NCBI GenBank assembly: GCA_951812505.1
Contig: CATOSI010000003.1
Span: 1,054,001 to 1,118,000 of the forward strand
Direction of reading: 5' to 3'
Origin: an uncultured Dehalococcoidia bacterium
Lineage (GTDB): Bacteria > Chloroflexota > Dehalococcoidia > Lucifugimonadales > UBA1123
Length of the DNA: 64,000 nucleotides
The translations under genes and the position numbers were made by a program. A model generated the notes under the pieces. It saw nothing but the letters and a program-made list of their open reading frames with translations, ran no database searches and was not told where the DNA came from. Shown one piece after another: positions 7,970 through 16,037 of this stretch (its first letter is position 1; each line of letters starts with the position of its first letter).

Positions 7970-7994
7970 TCATTCCCGCGAAAGCGGGAATCTA
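7970..7994. repeat. Palindromic repeat (family R1) flanked by a 22-bp duplication
   Basis: TCATTCCCGCGAA then AGCGGGAATCTA. The 22 bp ending the dehydrogenase gene (7941-7962) recur at 8014-8035 with one mismatch, so the palindrome sits inside a 73-bp duplication interval. Confidence 0.7.
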
Positions 7995-8038
7995 TATGCC
8001 ATAAGAACATAGAGGACAAAGCCAACTGGTTCTGACTG

Positions 8039-8911
8039 ATGAAATTATACCTCGTTGACGGCACATACGAATTATTCCGAGCGCACTTCGGCGCGCCGCC
8101 ACGTACCGCGCCTGACGGACGGCCTATCGGTGCGGTAGTCGGTCTCATGCAGTCGCTGCTCCTGCTTCTCAGAGAAGAGCAGCCGGACTTCATAGCCTGC
8201 GCGTTCGATCACGTGGTCGAGTCCTTCAGAAACGATCTGTTCGACGGATACAAGACCGGCGAAGGCGTTCCCGAAGACCTGTTCTCCCAGTTCGGTCTGG
8301 CCGAGACGGTGGCGCGCTCTCTCGGCATCGAGGTCTGGCCAATGGTCGAGTTCGAGGCCGATGATGCGATAGCTTCCGCCGTCGCAAAGTGGAAGGATGA
8401 CCGGAGGCTCGATGAGATAGTCATCTGCTCGGTGGACAAGGACCTTATGCACCTCGTGGAAGGCTCCCGCGTGGTCGTCTGGGACCGGCGGCGCAAGCTG
8501 ACGTACACCGAGGCCGATGTCGTCGAGCGGTTCGGAGTATCCCCATCTTCAATACCTGACTATCTCGCGCTCGTAGGCGACTCGGCGGACGGAATCCCGG
8601 GGGTCGCGCGTTGGGGCGCTAAGGGGACGGCAACGGTTCTGTCGGAATATGGTCGCATGGAGAACATACCCGACTCTTACGACGACTGGATGATAACTGT
8701 GCGCGGCGGCAAGACGCTGGCGCAGAATCTGGCCTCCAATCGGGAGGCCGCTGCGCTTTACAAGAAACTTGCTACACTGCGGACAGACGCCTCGATTTCC
8801 GAGTCGCTGGACTGCGCGAAATGGGGCGGTGTGCCTAAGAGCAATTACCTTGAACTATGCGACGATCTGGGGCTGGAGCGTCTCAGGGACCTTCCACACA
8901 GGTGGAGATGA
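8039..8911 (+). CDS. 5'-3' exonuclease (PIN/FEN fold, H3TH)
   Basis: A 290-residue stand-alone 5'-3' exonuclease related to the N-terminal domain of DNA polymerase I and to flap endonucleases. It begins MKLYLVDGTYELFRAHF, with the first metal-binding Asp, followed by the acidic cluster FEADDAIAS and SVDKDLMHLV. The helix-3-turn-helix DNA-binding part is YLALVGDSADGIPGVARWG then AKG. It likely removes RNA primers or flaps. No polymerase domain follows, so it is an independent enzyme of this size class. The start ATG 8039 lies 3 bp after the second copy of the 22-bp duplication. Confidence 0.9.
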   Translation: MKLYLVDGTYELFRAHFGAPPRTAPDGRPIGAVVGLMQSLLLLLREEQPDFIACAFDHVVESFRNDLFDGYKTGEGVPEDLFSQFGLAETVARSLGIEVWPMVEFEADDAIASAVAKWKDDRRLDEIVICSVDKDLMHLVEGSRVVVWDRRRKLTYTEADVVERFGVSPSSIPDYLALVGDSADGIPGVARWGAKGTATVLSEYGRMENIPDSYDDWMITVRGGKTLAQNLASNREAAALYKKLATLRTDASISESLDCAKWGGVPKSNYLELCDDLGLERLRDLPHRWR

Positions 8912-8928
8912 AAGCCCAGCTATGAGAG

Positions 8929-9000
8929 TACCCCCGGTGGGACTCGAACCCACGCACCTGGCTCCGGAGGCCAGTGCTCTATCCTCTGAGCTACGGGGGC
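8929..9000 (-). tRNA. tRNA-Arg (anticodon CCG)
   Basis: The minus strand reads GCCCCCGTAGCTCAGAGGAT from 9000. The anticodon stem CTGGC/GCCAG encloses the loop CTCCGGA, giving CCG. The T loop GGTTCGAGTCC is intact and the acceptor stem GCCCCCG pairs with CGGGGGT. CCA is not encoded, unlike in the other four tRNA genes. Confidence 0.95.
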
Positions 9001-9295
9001 GCAATTGAGCTATCAATATATCAATACGAACTTGCCTGTACAAGTATGAGCTTTAAGTTAGAAATGTAATTTGACGGCCTTCTCGAAGGCTGTTTTGACG
9101 GTATCTAGACTTAGTGCCAAAGGAGCCAAAAGCCACTTGACATAGAGGTTTGAGGTGAATATGATTATCCAGCGTTGATGTTGCGTCGAAGAATCGGCGT
9201 GGCATGCGCGCGCCAAGTTATCGTTTGTCTGGTCATCCGGTTAAATTAAAGCAAAAATGTAAGCATAGGAATCATTCATCTCGAGAGGGGGTCAG
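9001..9295. other. Spacer between tRNA-Arg and the collagen-like gene
   Basis: AT-rich compared with its surroundings. A small hairpin GCCTTC-TC-GAAGGC followed by TGTTTT is at about 9079-9098. Otherwise no gene or repeat is recognised. GAGAGGGGGTCAG at the end serves as ribosome-binding site for the next gene. Confidence 0.4.
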
Positions 9296-10159
9296 ATGAA
9301 AAGCCGTTTCCCCATCAGGGTAATAATTACAGCCCTGCTTTCTTCAATTCTAGTATTAGCATTAATCGCATGTCAGGGCCCACCGGGCGAACCTGGTCTG
9401 CCAGGTCTTCCCGGCAATCCGGGAAACCCAGGCGCAGCCGGACCTCCGGGTGAGCCTGGTACACCTGGTCTGCCAGGTCTTCCCGGGAACCCGGGCAACC
9501 CTGGTGCGCCTGGACCTCCGGGTGCCCCCGGTCCACAGGGCCCTCCGGGAATTGACGGGGTATCGCCCCAAGCCTTGATCGTACTGAGCAAGAGCGCTGT
9601 CGCTGGGTCAGGCGACCCATTCTCCATAGCCGGTTCCGGTTTCATTCCGGGCGAGTTCGTCGAGCTGAGCCTTATGATGGACCCGGACAATTCAATGATG
9701 CTGGGCGACGAGGTTCAGGCTAATGCAGCGGGCGCGTTCAGCGTGGCGATTGCCGACGCCGGAGCTTCCGACGCGTCTGGCTACCTCACAGTTATGGCTA
9801 CGGGCGATGTTGGCAGTCTGGCAAGCGCTCCGGTCAGGATAGTGTCTTCGCCGGTAAATGTGACCGCTGTGGACTCCAGCTTGTCAACCAATGTCACACC
9901 CGCTGGAGAGGCCGCAATGGTTGCAGGCGCGGGTTTCGTGGCAGGCGAGGCAGTAACTCTGTCGGTCGTCGGAGTAGCGGGCGGAAGCGACCGCATCCTG
10001 GTTGGCGCAAACGCTAACGACTCTGGCGCATTCATGGTAGATGCTCCAAATCCGCTTGAAGTAGGCGTTTACACCCTTAAGGCCATCGGAAGCAAGGGAT
10101 CATCCGCTACCACGCCACTCATAGTCTGCGACTCTGAAATGGACGAGAAGTGCAAGTAG
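9296..10159 (+). CDS. Collagen-like lipoprotein with Ig/IPT-like C-terminal domains
   Basis: A 287-residue predicted lipoprotein. The signal peptide ends in ALIAC (Cys26), followed directly by 20 uninterrupted Gly-X-Y triplets (residues 28-87), many GLP, GNP and GPP, so it could form a collagen-type triple helix anchored to the membrane. Residues of about 90-270 form two beta-rich repeats with matching motifs ([16 protein letters not shown] and [16 protein letters not shown]), resembling IPT/Ig-like folds. The Gly-X-Y segment contains an internal duplication of about 24 residues. A strong Shine-Dalgarno precedes ATG 9296 and a terminator follows. It appears monocistronic. A surface or adhesive role is inferred. 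Confidence 0.85.
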   Translation: MKSRFPIRVIITALLSSILVLALIACQGPPGEPGLPGLPGNPGNPGAAGPPGEPGTPGLPGLPGNPGNPGAPGPPGAPGPQGPPGIDGVSPQALIVLSKSAVAGSGDPFSIAGSGFIPGEFVELSLMMDPDNSMMLGDEVQANAAGAFSVAIADAGASDASGYLTVMATGDVGSLASAPVRIVSSPVNVTAVDSSLSTNVTPAGEAAMVAGAGFVAGEAVTLSVVGVAGGSDRILVGANANDSGAFMVDAPNPLEVGVYTLKAIGSKGSSATTPLIVCDSEMDEKCK

Positions 10160-10205
10160 CAGCCTGAGAGATTTAAGCCTCTCTTACGGTTTCTGAATGG
10201 AAATG

Positions 10206-10238
10206 GAAGACGCCTCTCTAGTATAGGGAGGCGTCTTC
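10206..10238 (+). terminator. Rho-independent terminator of the collagen-like gene
   Basis: GAAGACGCCTC (10206-10216) pairs with GAGGCGTCTTC (10228-10238) around an 11-nt middle that can pair further (TCTAG...AGGG), followed by TTTG. Confidence 0.75.
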
Positions 10239-10358
10239 TTTGTAGATGCTCTTGCTACACGCGTGGAATTCTTCTCGCACTACTACGAGGATGTTCCATT
10301 GATGTATAATTCGATTCTACTATCCCCGTGGCCCGTGCCCTTTTGTGGAGAATCGTGA

Positions 10359-10736
10359 TTGGATGCCCTAGGCGCTCATCTGCTTCTTGAACTCAAAGAG
10401 TGTGACGCAGAATTGCTGGACGACCTGCCCTACGTGCGCGAGATACTTACGCGCGCGGTCGTTGAAGCGGGAGCCACGATAGTCGGCGATACGTTTCATA
10501 AGTTCGAACCTTTGGGAGTGACGGGCATCATCGCCATCGCGGAGTCTCACATCGGAGTACACACGTGGCCCGAGTATTCCTACGCCGCAGCCGACATATT
10601 CACGTGCGGAGAATCTTTACGCCCATACCGAGCGGCCGAGTTGATAATCCAGGGGCTACGGTGCGGTGATCCGTCCATCACGGAGATAAAGCGAGGCATG
10701 GTAGTACCTCGGGCCGTGGCTGCCGGGCTCAGGTAG
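10359..10736 (+). CDS. speD: S-adenosylmethionine decarboxylase proenzyme
   Basis: Decarboxylates S-adenosylmethionine to supply the aminopropyl donor for polyamine synthesis. The 125-residue class-1B proenzyme self-cleaves before Ser63 in AESHIGVHTWPE to form the pyruvoyl cofactor; His68 and Cys83 (processing and catalysis) are also in their usual places. The start is TTG 10359: an in-frame stop sits immediately upstream and GGAG lies 8 bp before it. A TATAAT at 10305-10310 may be its -10 box, though the -35 is poor. It is followed after 10 bp by the aminopropyltransferase gene, so the two form an operon. Confidence 0.95.
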   Translation: MDALGAHLLLELKECDAELLDDLPYVREILTRAVVEAGATIVGDTFHKFEPLGVTGIIAIAESHIGVHTWPEYSYAAADIFTCGESLRPYRAAELIIQGLRCGDPSITEIKRGMVVPRAVAAGLR

Positions 10737-10746
10737 GGAGCCGTAA

Positions 10747-11667
10747 ATGCAGGGTCCGCCGCCCGGAGACTGGCACTACGAACTCATAACGCCCGACCTG
10801 TACCAGGCGGAGCGCATTCGACAGACTTACTACTCGGGCCGCACGCCATTCCAGGACGTCGTTGTAATGGAGGGCGCGGCCTTTGGACGCAGTCTCGTAC
10901 TGGACGGCAAAACGCAGTCAACTGAGGTTGACGAATTTGCCTACCATGAGGGCCTGGTGCATCCTTCGATGATTGCGCACGACGGACCCAGGTCCGTGTT
11001 CGTGGCCGGCGGCGGCGAGGGGGCTACGATAAGGGAAGTATTGAAACACAATACCGTTGACAGGGTAGTGATGGTGGACATTGACCGGAAGGTCGTCGAA
11101 TTGTGCAGGGAGCATCTTCCCAATCATCACAGGAACTCTTTCGACGATTTCAGAGTCGAGTTGATACACGACGACTGCCTGTCCTACCTGGAGAGTAACG
11201 CCGAGCGTTTCGACGTGTTCATCATAGATGTACCAGACCCTCTTGAAGCGGGTCCGGCGTACCTCCTGTACACGCAGGAATTCTACTCGCTGCTGAGAGA
11301 GCGGATGAATCCGCACGGCATGATGGTAGCCCAGTCGGGTCCGACAGGCCCGTCGTTCTACGAGCAGTGTTTCTCGGCGGTCGCCAACACGGTTTCGAGC
11401 GTGTTTCCGGTAGTTGCGCTGTCCGAGACGTTCGTGCCGAGTTTTGGTTCGACATGGGGCTTCGTCATCGGATCGCTCGGTCCGGATCCCGCCGAATTGA
11501 CCGTGGAAGAGGTTGATCGCAGGCTCCCTGAGCGGGTAGTCGGCGAGTTGCGCTACTTCGACGGAACGACGTTGAAGGGCATGGTTTCAGTTCCGAAATA
11601 CTTGAGGACATCGGTTGCGGGGGAACAGCGCATCATTACCCGAGACAACCCGCTTTTCGTCGTATAA
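10747..11667 (+). CDS. speE: Polyamine aminopropyltransferase (spermidine/thermospermine synthase family)
   Basis: Transfers an aminopropyl group from decarboxylated AdoMet to an amine. The 306-residue protein has the family start (YYSGRTPFQDV), the AdoMet loop GGGEG at 88-92, the acidic VDID at 110-113 and the active-site segment DVPDPLEAGPAYLLYTQEFY from Asp161. That segment, the PSFGSTWGFVIGS stretch and the C-terminus resemble plant ACL5-type thermospermine synthases and Thermus-type enzymes more than E. coli SpeE, which has DSTDP at this point. The acceptor may thus be spermidine or agmatine rather than putrescine. It is in an operon with speD. Confidence 0.92.
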   Translation: MQGPPPGDWHYELITPDLYQAERIRQTYYSGRTPFQDVVVMEGAAFGRSLVLDGKTQSTEVDEFAYHEGLVHPSMIAHDGPRSVFVAGGGEGATIREVLKHNTVDRVVMVDIDRKVVELCREHLPNHHRNSFDDFRVELIHDDCLSYLESNAERFDVFIIDVPDPLEAGPAYLLYTQEFYSLLRERMNPHGMMVAQSGPTGPSFYEQCFSAVANTVSSVFPVVALSETFVPSFGSTWGFVIGSLGPDPAELTVEEVDRRLPERVVGELRYFDGTTLKGMVSVPKYLRTSVAGEQRIITRDNPLFVV

Positions 11668-11700
11668 GAAGACGATTATAAGAACGGATAGAGTTCTGCT

Positions 11701-14091
11701 ATGACTCCAAATATCTTGTCCGGCCTGAACGAGAGGCAGCGGGAAGCGGTCGAGGCGATTGATGGACCGCTTCTAATCGTCGCCGGTCCGGGCAGCGGCA
11801 AGACGAGACTTATCACGTCCCGGATTGCCTATCTCCTGAGCGTGGTCGGCGTGTATCCAAGCCGGATAGCCGCCGTTACATTCACCAACAAAGCGGCGCG
11901 TGAGATGAGGGCCAGGGTTGACGCGGTCGCTTCCTACGACGCCCCCCGGCTTACGATGGGAACGTTCCACGCATTCTGCGCGAGGACACTGCGGCAGGAC
12001 GGCGAGGCGATAGGCCTGGATCGAAACTTCGGCATCTACGACGACTCCGATCAGCTGGATATGATAAAGCGCAGCATGGGCGAGTTGGAGATCGACACCA
12101 AGCAGTTCGCGCCCAGAGCAATCCTTTCGGCCATCTCCGGCGCAAAGAGCCAACTCCTTACCGCCGAGGGATTCAGGATGCGAACCGCAAGCTACTTCGA
12201 CGAGGTGGTCGGTCGCGTCTATGAACGATACGAGACCCTCATGGCTCGCGCGGACGCCGTGGACTTCGATGATCTGCTCCTCAAGACCTATTTCCTGTTG
12301 AGCCAGCGCGGGGATGTCGCGGAGAAGTACCAGGATCGCTATGTCCACTTTATGATCGACGAGTTTCAGGACACCAATGTCGCACAGTACGCCATAGCGC
12401 GTCTAATCGCTCAGAAGCATCGCAATCTCTGTGTCGTAGGGGACCCTGACCAGTCCATTTACTCATGGCGAAACGCGGATATCCGCAACATACTAAGTTT
12501 CCAGAAGGACTTTCCCAACGCCAAGATAGTTGCGCTGGAGCAGAATTACAGGTCCACCCAGACGATTCTCGATGCGGCTTCCAGGCTCATTTCGGCCAAC
12601 TCACAGAGAGTCGAAAGAGAGTTGTTTACCGATAATGGCAAGGGTGTTCCGATAGAGATGGCCGAGGGATACGACGAGGAGGAAGAGGCGCAGTACGTAC
12701 TGCGAGAAGTCAGGGCGCTCACCCGTTCAGGTGTCGGATCGCGAAAGAAATACAAGCTGGGCGACATCGCCGTGATGTACAGGGTCAATGCACAGTCCCG
12801 CGCCCTGGAAGAGTCTTGCCTGCGTTACGGCGTCCCCTACCAGGTGGTAGGCGGAATGAAGTTCTATCAGAGGCAGGAGGTGAAGGACCTCGCCGCATAT
12901 CTCAAGCTACTCACCAATCCGCACGACGACGTCAGCTTGCTCAGGGTGATAAATCTACCTACGAGGGGCATCGGACGCCGCACGCTCGACGAGCTGAGGC
13001 GACTGGCTAGGGACAGCGAAATGTCCATGTTCGACGCGATACTGAACGCAACACCGGACACATCTCTGGGCGGCCCGCTGGTGTCGGGGCCGTTTACCGC
13101 CCGCGCGGCACGCGCGCTGGGTAACTTCAGGGAGCTGATCGTTGGGCTGCGGTCCGAGGTGGAAAACGGAGACCTCGTGGAGCTGATTGACAAGATCCTG
13201 GACGGGTCGGGCTACAGGAAGTACCTGGCAGACTCCGGCGAGCGCGCCGATGAACGCCTGGACAATATCAACGAATTCAGGAGCGCGGCCCGTGACTACC
13301 TCGATTTACCGACAGCGGAAGGCTTGAACGCCTTCATGGAGAGCGTGGCCCTTGTCAGCGATGTTGACAGCATGGAAGACAAGCCCGACTCACTCACGTT
13401 GATTACACTCCACCAGGCTAAGGGGCTGGAGTATCCGGTCGTGTTCATGGTGGGAATGGAGGATGGGCTGCTGCCGCACTCGCGCTCGCTCGACGATCCG
13501 GCTTCGCTGGAGGAGGAGCGCAGGTTGTGTTACGTCGGCATGACGAGGGCGAAGGAGAGACTGTACCTAGTCCGCGCCTTCAGGCGGGGCTTCAGGGGTG
13601 GTACCGGCCCCAATTTGCCGTCCCGCTTCCTGCTCGACATTCCTCAGGAACTCGTATCGAGGCCGGATGCTGACGGTGAATCCAAGCCCGCCGCGCGTCC
13701 GCGTAGCGAGAACACTGAAAGGCGTAGTCCGACTCCGCGCCGAAGTTCCCCACCTGTCCCACGCGATGAGAGCCGTCCAACCCGACAGGACAACGGCTTC
13801 CAGTTCTCGCGCCGCTCTAGGCCGTCCACTGCCGCCGAGTCCGTTCCTGTGAGAAGAAGCGGCCGCCGCGCCGCGCCGCCCACACGCCGCAGAGGGGCGA
13901 GGAGACCCGCTTCGAATGCAGTGGCAACGGTCGCCACGGGCGACAAGGTTCGCCATTCGGCCTTCGGCGAGGGCATAGTGATGAGTTGCGAGCCCTCGGG
14001 CGCAGACTTCGAGGTCACGGTCGCGTTCACAGACGGAGGAGGAGTCAAGAGACTACTGCTCGGAATGGCGCGTCTGGAGAAGATCGAGTGA
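11701..14091 (+). CDS. pcrA: ATP-dependent DNA helicase PcrA/UvrD
   Basis: A 796-residue superfamily 1A 3'-5' helicase used in repair and displacement of RecA or polymerase. Motif I AGPGSGKT is at residues 28-35, motif Ia ends in AVTFTNKAA, motif II is DEFQDTN near residue 220, motif III GDPDQSIYSWR, motif IV and VI VGMTRAKERLYLV. Beyond the helicase core lies a basic, low-complexity Arg/Ser/Pro linker (about 660-740) and a C-terminal Tudor-like domain (GDKVRHSAFGEGIVM) as in PcrA, which contacts RNA polymerase in Bacillus. It stands 33 bp after speE on the same strand. Confidence 0.94.
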   Translation: MTPNILSGLNERQREAVEAIDGPLLIVAGPGSGKTRLITSRIAYLLSVVGVYPSRIAAVTFTNKAAREMRARVDAVASYDAPRLTMGTFHAFCARTLRQDGEAIGLDRNFGIYDDSDQLDMIKRSMGELEIDTKQFAPRAILSAISGAKSQLLTAEGFRMRTASYFDEVVGRVYERYETLMARADAVDFDDLLLKTYFLLSQRGDVAEKYQDRYVHFMIDEFQDTNVAQYAIARLIAQKHRNLCVVGDPDQSIYSWRNADIRNILSFQKDFPNAKIVALEQNYRSTQTILDAASRLISANSQRVERELFTDNGKGVPIEMAEGYDEEEEAQYVLREVRALTRSGVGSRKKYKLGDIAVMYRVNAQSRALEESCLRYGVPYQVVGGMKFYQRQEVKDLAAYLKLLTNPHDDVSLLRVINLPTRGIGRRTLDELRRLARDSEMSMFDAILNATPDTSLGGPLVSGPFTARAARALGNFRELIVGLRSEVENGDLVELIDKILDGSGYRKYLADSGERADERLDNINEFRSAARDYLDLPTAEGLNAFMESVALVSDVDSMEDKPDSLTLITLHQAKGLEYPVVFMVGMEDGLLPHSRSLDDPASLEEERRLCYVGMTRAKERLYLVRAFRRGFRGGTGPNLPSRFLLDIPQELVSRPDADGESKPAARPRSENTERRSPTPRRSSPPVPRDESRPTRQDNGFQFSRRSRPSTAAESVPVRRSGRRAAPPTRRRGARRPASNAVATVATGDKVRHSAFGEGIVMSCEPSGADFEVTVAFTDGGGVKRLLLGMARLEKIE

Positions 14092-14110
14092 CGGCCCCCT
14101 GATCTTCAGT

Positions 14111-15490
14111 TCAACCTACTATGAACTGGATCATCGCTGCCGCTAGGCCCAGATAGATCAGGAATCCCGCTACGTCGGTTACCGTTGTCACCGCCACCGC
14201 TGAAGACAGTGCGGGATCAACCTTCAACGCACGGAATCCGAGAGGAACGAGCACTCCGCTGACTCCGGCCACTGTCATATTGGCGAGCATGGCAACGCCG
14301 ACGACGATTGCGATGTACTCGTTCTGCTGCCAACCGAACGCTATCGCGGCGACCAACAGCCCGACGACCAAGCCGTGTATAAGGCCAAGCCTCAACTCCT
14401 TCCAGATCAGTTTCCAGGTGGCGACTGTATTCAAATCCCCCAGCGCGATGGACCGGACCATGAGAGTGAGCGTCTGGGTGCCCGTGATGCCGCCCTGTCC
14501 GGCGACCACGGGGAGGAACGCGGCCAATGCGATTGCCTTTGCCATTGTGGACTCGAAGAGCGTGATTACGAGTCCCGCGAGTATTGCGGTGGACAGATTG
14601 ACGCAGAGCCAGGGCAGTCTGCTGCGGACAGATCTCCAGAAGGGTCCCGACGCCTTCTCGGTCTCGGAAACGCCTATCATCCTGTACATATCCTCGGTGG
14701 CTTCGTCTTCGAACACGTCAATGATGTCTTCGACGACGATGATGCCGAGCAATTTGCCGTCATCGCCGGTCACCGGAATCTGGTACAGATCGTATCTCTC
14801 GACGAGACGCGCCACTTCTTCCTGGTCGGTATCAGCCGTCACAGATACGATCCGAGAGTCCATGATCAGCGAGACAAGCTGGTGCGGACGCGCGAGCACA
14901 AGACTAGCCAGTCCGACGCTGCCCTTAAGGACTCCATCCCTATCGACAACAAAAGCCTGTGTAATCTCTTCAGAAGAATACTCTGCGGCCCACTGCCTTA
15001 CGAAAGTCATAGCCTGTGAAACGGACATATTTTCGTAGAGGGCGACGAACTCCGGTGACATGAGTCCGCCCGCTTCGTCGTCCGCGTATTCGAGGAGGGG
15101 AGCGACGTCTTCGCCGGTTTCCATCCGGCCAATTACCGTGGCAGCGTTTTCGGCGGGCATTCCCTTCAGAATGTCTGCCGCGACGTCCGGGCTGACGATG
15201 TCCAGGATAAATGGCAGCGTGGACTGTCCGATTAGTTCTGCGAACTCAATTGCCTCGTCAGTGTCCAGATACTCCAGTAACCCGGCAAGGCCGGCTGCGG
15301 ACAAGTTTGTGATGAGGCGTTCCCTGTGTTCGTCCGAGAGTTGAGCGAAAACCTCGGCCTGGTCGGGGGGAAGCAGTCTCTGAAACCTGACAAACGCTTC
15401 GAGGCCCTGGCCCCGCTCCAGGAGGGAAGACACGACTCGCGCTGCTTCTTCGGGTGGGATGTTTTCTCGGATTCCCGTGTCGTTGGACAT
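14111..15490 (-). CDS. mgtE: Magnesium transporter MgtE
   Basis: A 459-residue Mg2+ channel/transporter. Residues of about 1-135 form the MgtE_N superhelix, 140-265 the paired CBS domains that sense cytosolic Mg2+ (LMSPEFVALYENMSVSQAM, later VVEDIIDVFEDEATEDM), and the rest five transmembrane helices. The pore-helix motif reads PVVAGQGGITGTQTLT, where MgtE usually has GGNAGTQ, a mild variation. It is convergent with pcrA, whose stop is 20 bp away. No Mg2+ riboswitch could be seen in the short upstream spacer before the tRNA genes. Confidence 0.95.
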   Translation of the reverse strand: MSNDTGIRENIPPEEAARVVSSLLERGQGLEAFVRFQRLLPPDQAEVFAQLSDEHRERLITNLSAAGLAGLLEYLDTDEAIEFAELIGQSTLPFILDIVSPDVAADILKGMPAENAATVIGRMETGEDVAPLLEYADDEAGGLMSPEFVALYENMSVSQAMTFVRQWAAEYSSEEITQAFVVDRDGVLKGSVGLASLVLARPHQLVSLIMDSRIVSVTADTDQEEVARLVERYDLYQIPVTGDDGKLLGIIVVEDIIDVFEDEATEDMYRMIGVSETEKASGPFWRSVRSRLPWLCVNLSTAILAGLVITLFESTMAKAIALAAFLPVVAGQGGITGTQTLTLMVRSIALGDLNTVATWKLIWKELRLGLIHGLVVGLLVAAIAFGWQQNEYIAIVVGVAMLANMTVAGVSGVLVPLGFRALKVDPALSSAVAVTTVTDVAGFLIYLGLAAAMIQFIVG

Positions 15491-15595
15491 GATTACCCCC
15501 GGCGCGTTTATTCAAGCTGGGCAGTATGAAGGGCGGGCGAAAGTCGGGCGGGATGTTCCGTCCTGTAATCGCGGCTACGACCAACTGGTCGGAGT

Positions 15596-15671
15596 TGGTA
15601 GCGCATACGGGACTCGAACCCGTGTCTCCACCTTGAAAGGGTGGTATCCTAGACCCCTAGACGAATGCGCC
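15596..15671 (-). tRNA. tRNA-Glu (anticodon TTC)
   Basis: The minus strand reads GGCGCATTCGTCTAGGGGTC from 15671. Anticodon stem CCACC/GGTGG with loop CTTTCAA gives TTC. CCA is encoded at the 3' end (15596-15598). First of three clustered tRNAs. Confidence 0.96.
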
Positions 15672-15721
15672 ATGTTGAGCGGCTCCGTACCGCTGTTGAG
15701 GGGATATGGCTTGGTAATGGC

Positions 15722-15798
15722 TGGTAGCGCGTACGGGATTCGAACCCGTGATCTCCACCTTGAGAGGGTGGTGTCCTAGGCCGCTAGACGAACGCGCC
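15722..15798 (-). tRNA. tRNA-Glu (anticodon CTC)
   Basis: The minus strand reads GGCGCGTTCGTCTAGCGGCC from 15798. Anticodon stem CCACC/GGTGG with loop CTCTCAA gives CTC. CCA is encoded (15722-15724). It is closely similar to the neighbouring Glu-TTC gene, suggesting tandem duplication and anticodon divergence. Confidence 0.96.
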
Positions 15799-15843
15799 AC
15801 ACACTGGGACAGCGGCTCGGGGATTTAACTGTAGCAGGATCTG

Positions 15844-15917
15844 TGGCTGGGGATAGAGGATTCGAACCTCTGCTTACAGATCCAGAGTCTGTCGTCCTAC
15901 CACTAGACGAATCCCCA
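15844..15917 (-). tRNA. tRNA-Gln (anticodon CTG)
   Basis: The minus strand reads TGGGGATTCGTCTAGTGGTA from 15917. Anticodon stem ACAGA/TCTGT with loop CTCTGGA gives CTG. The weak U1-A72 first pair is typical of tRNA-Gln. CCA is encoded (15844-15846). Likely first in the three-tRNA transcript. Confidence 0.96.
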
Positions 15918-16037
15918 GAGATAGAACCTTTCCGATTGTGCAATTATAAACAATCGTATCTCGCGTTGGCAAACGCGACGGGTGTCTATAAAATGTCCAA
16001 GTCCGAATGAACCCACGCATTTCATCGAGGAGAAGGC

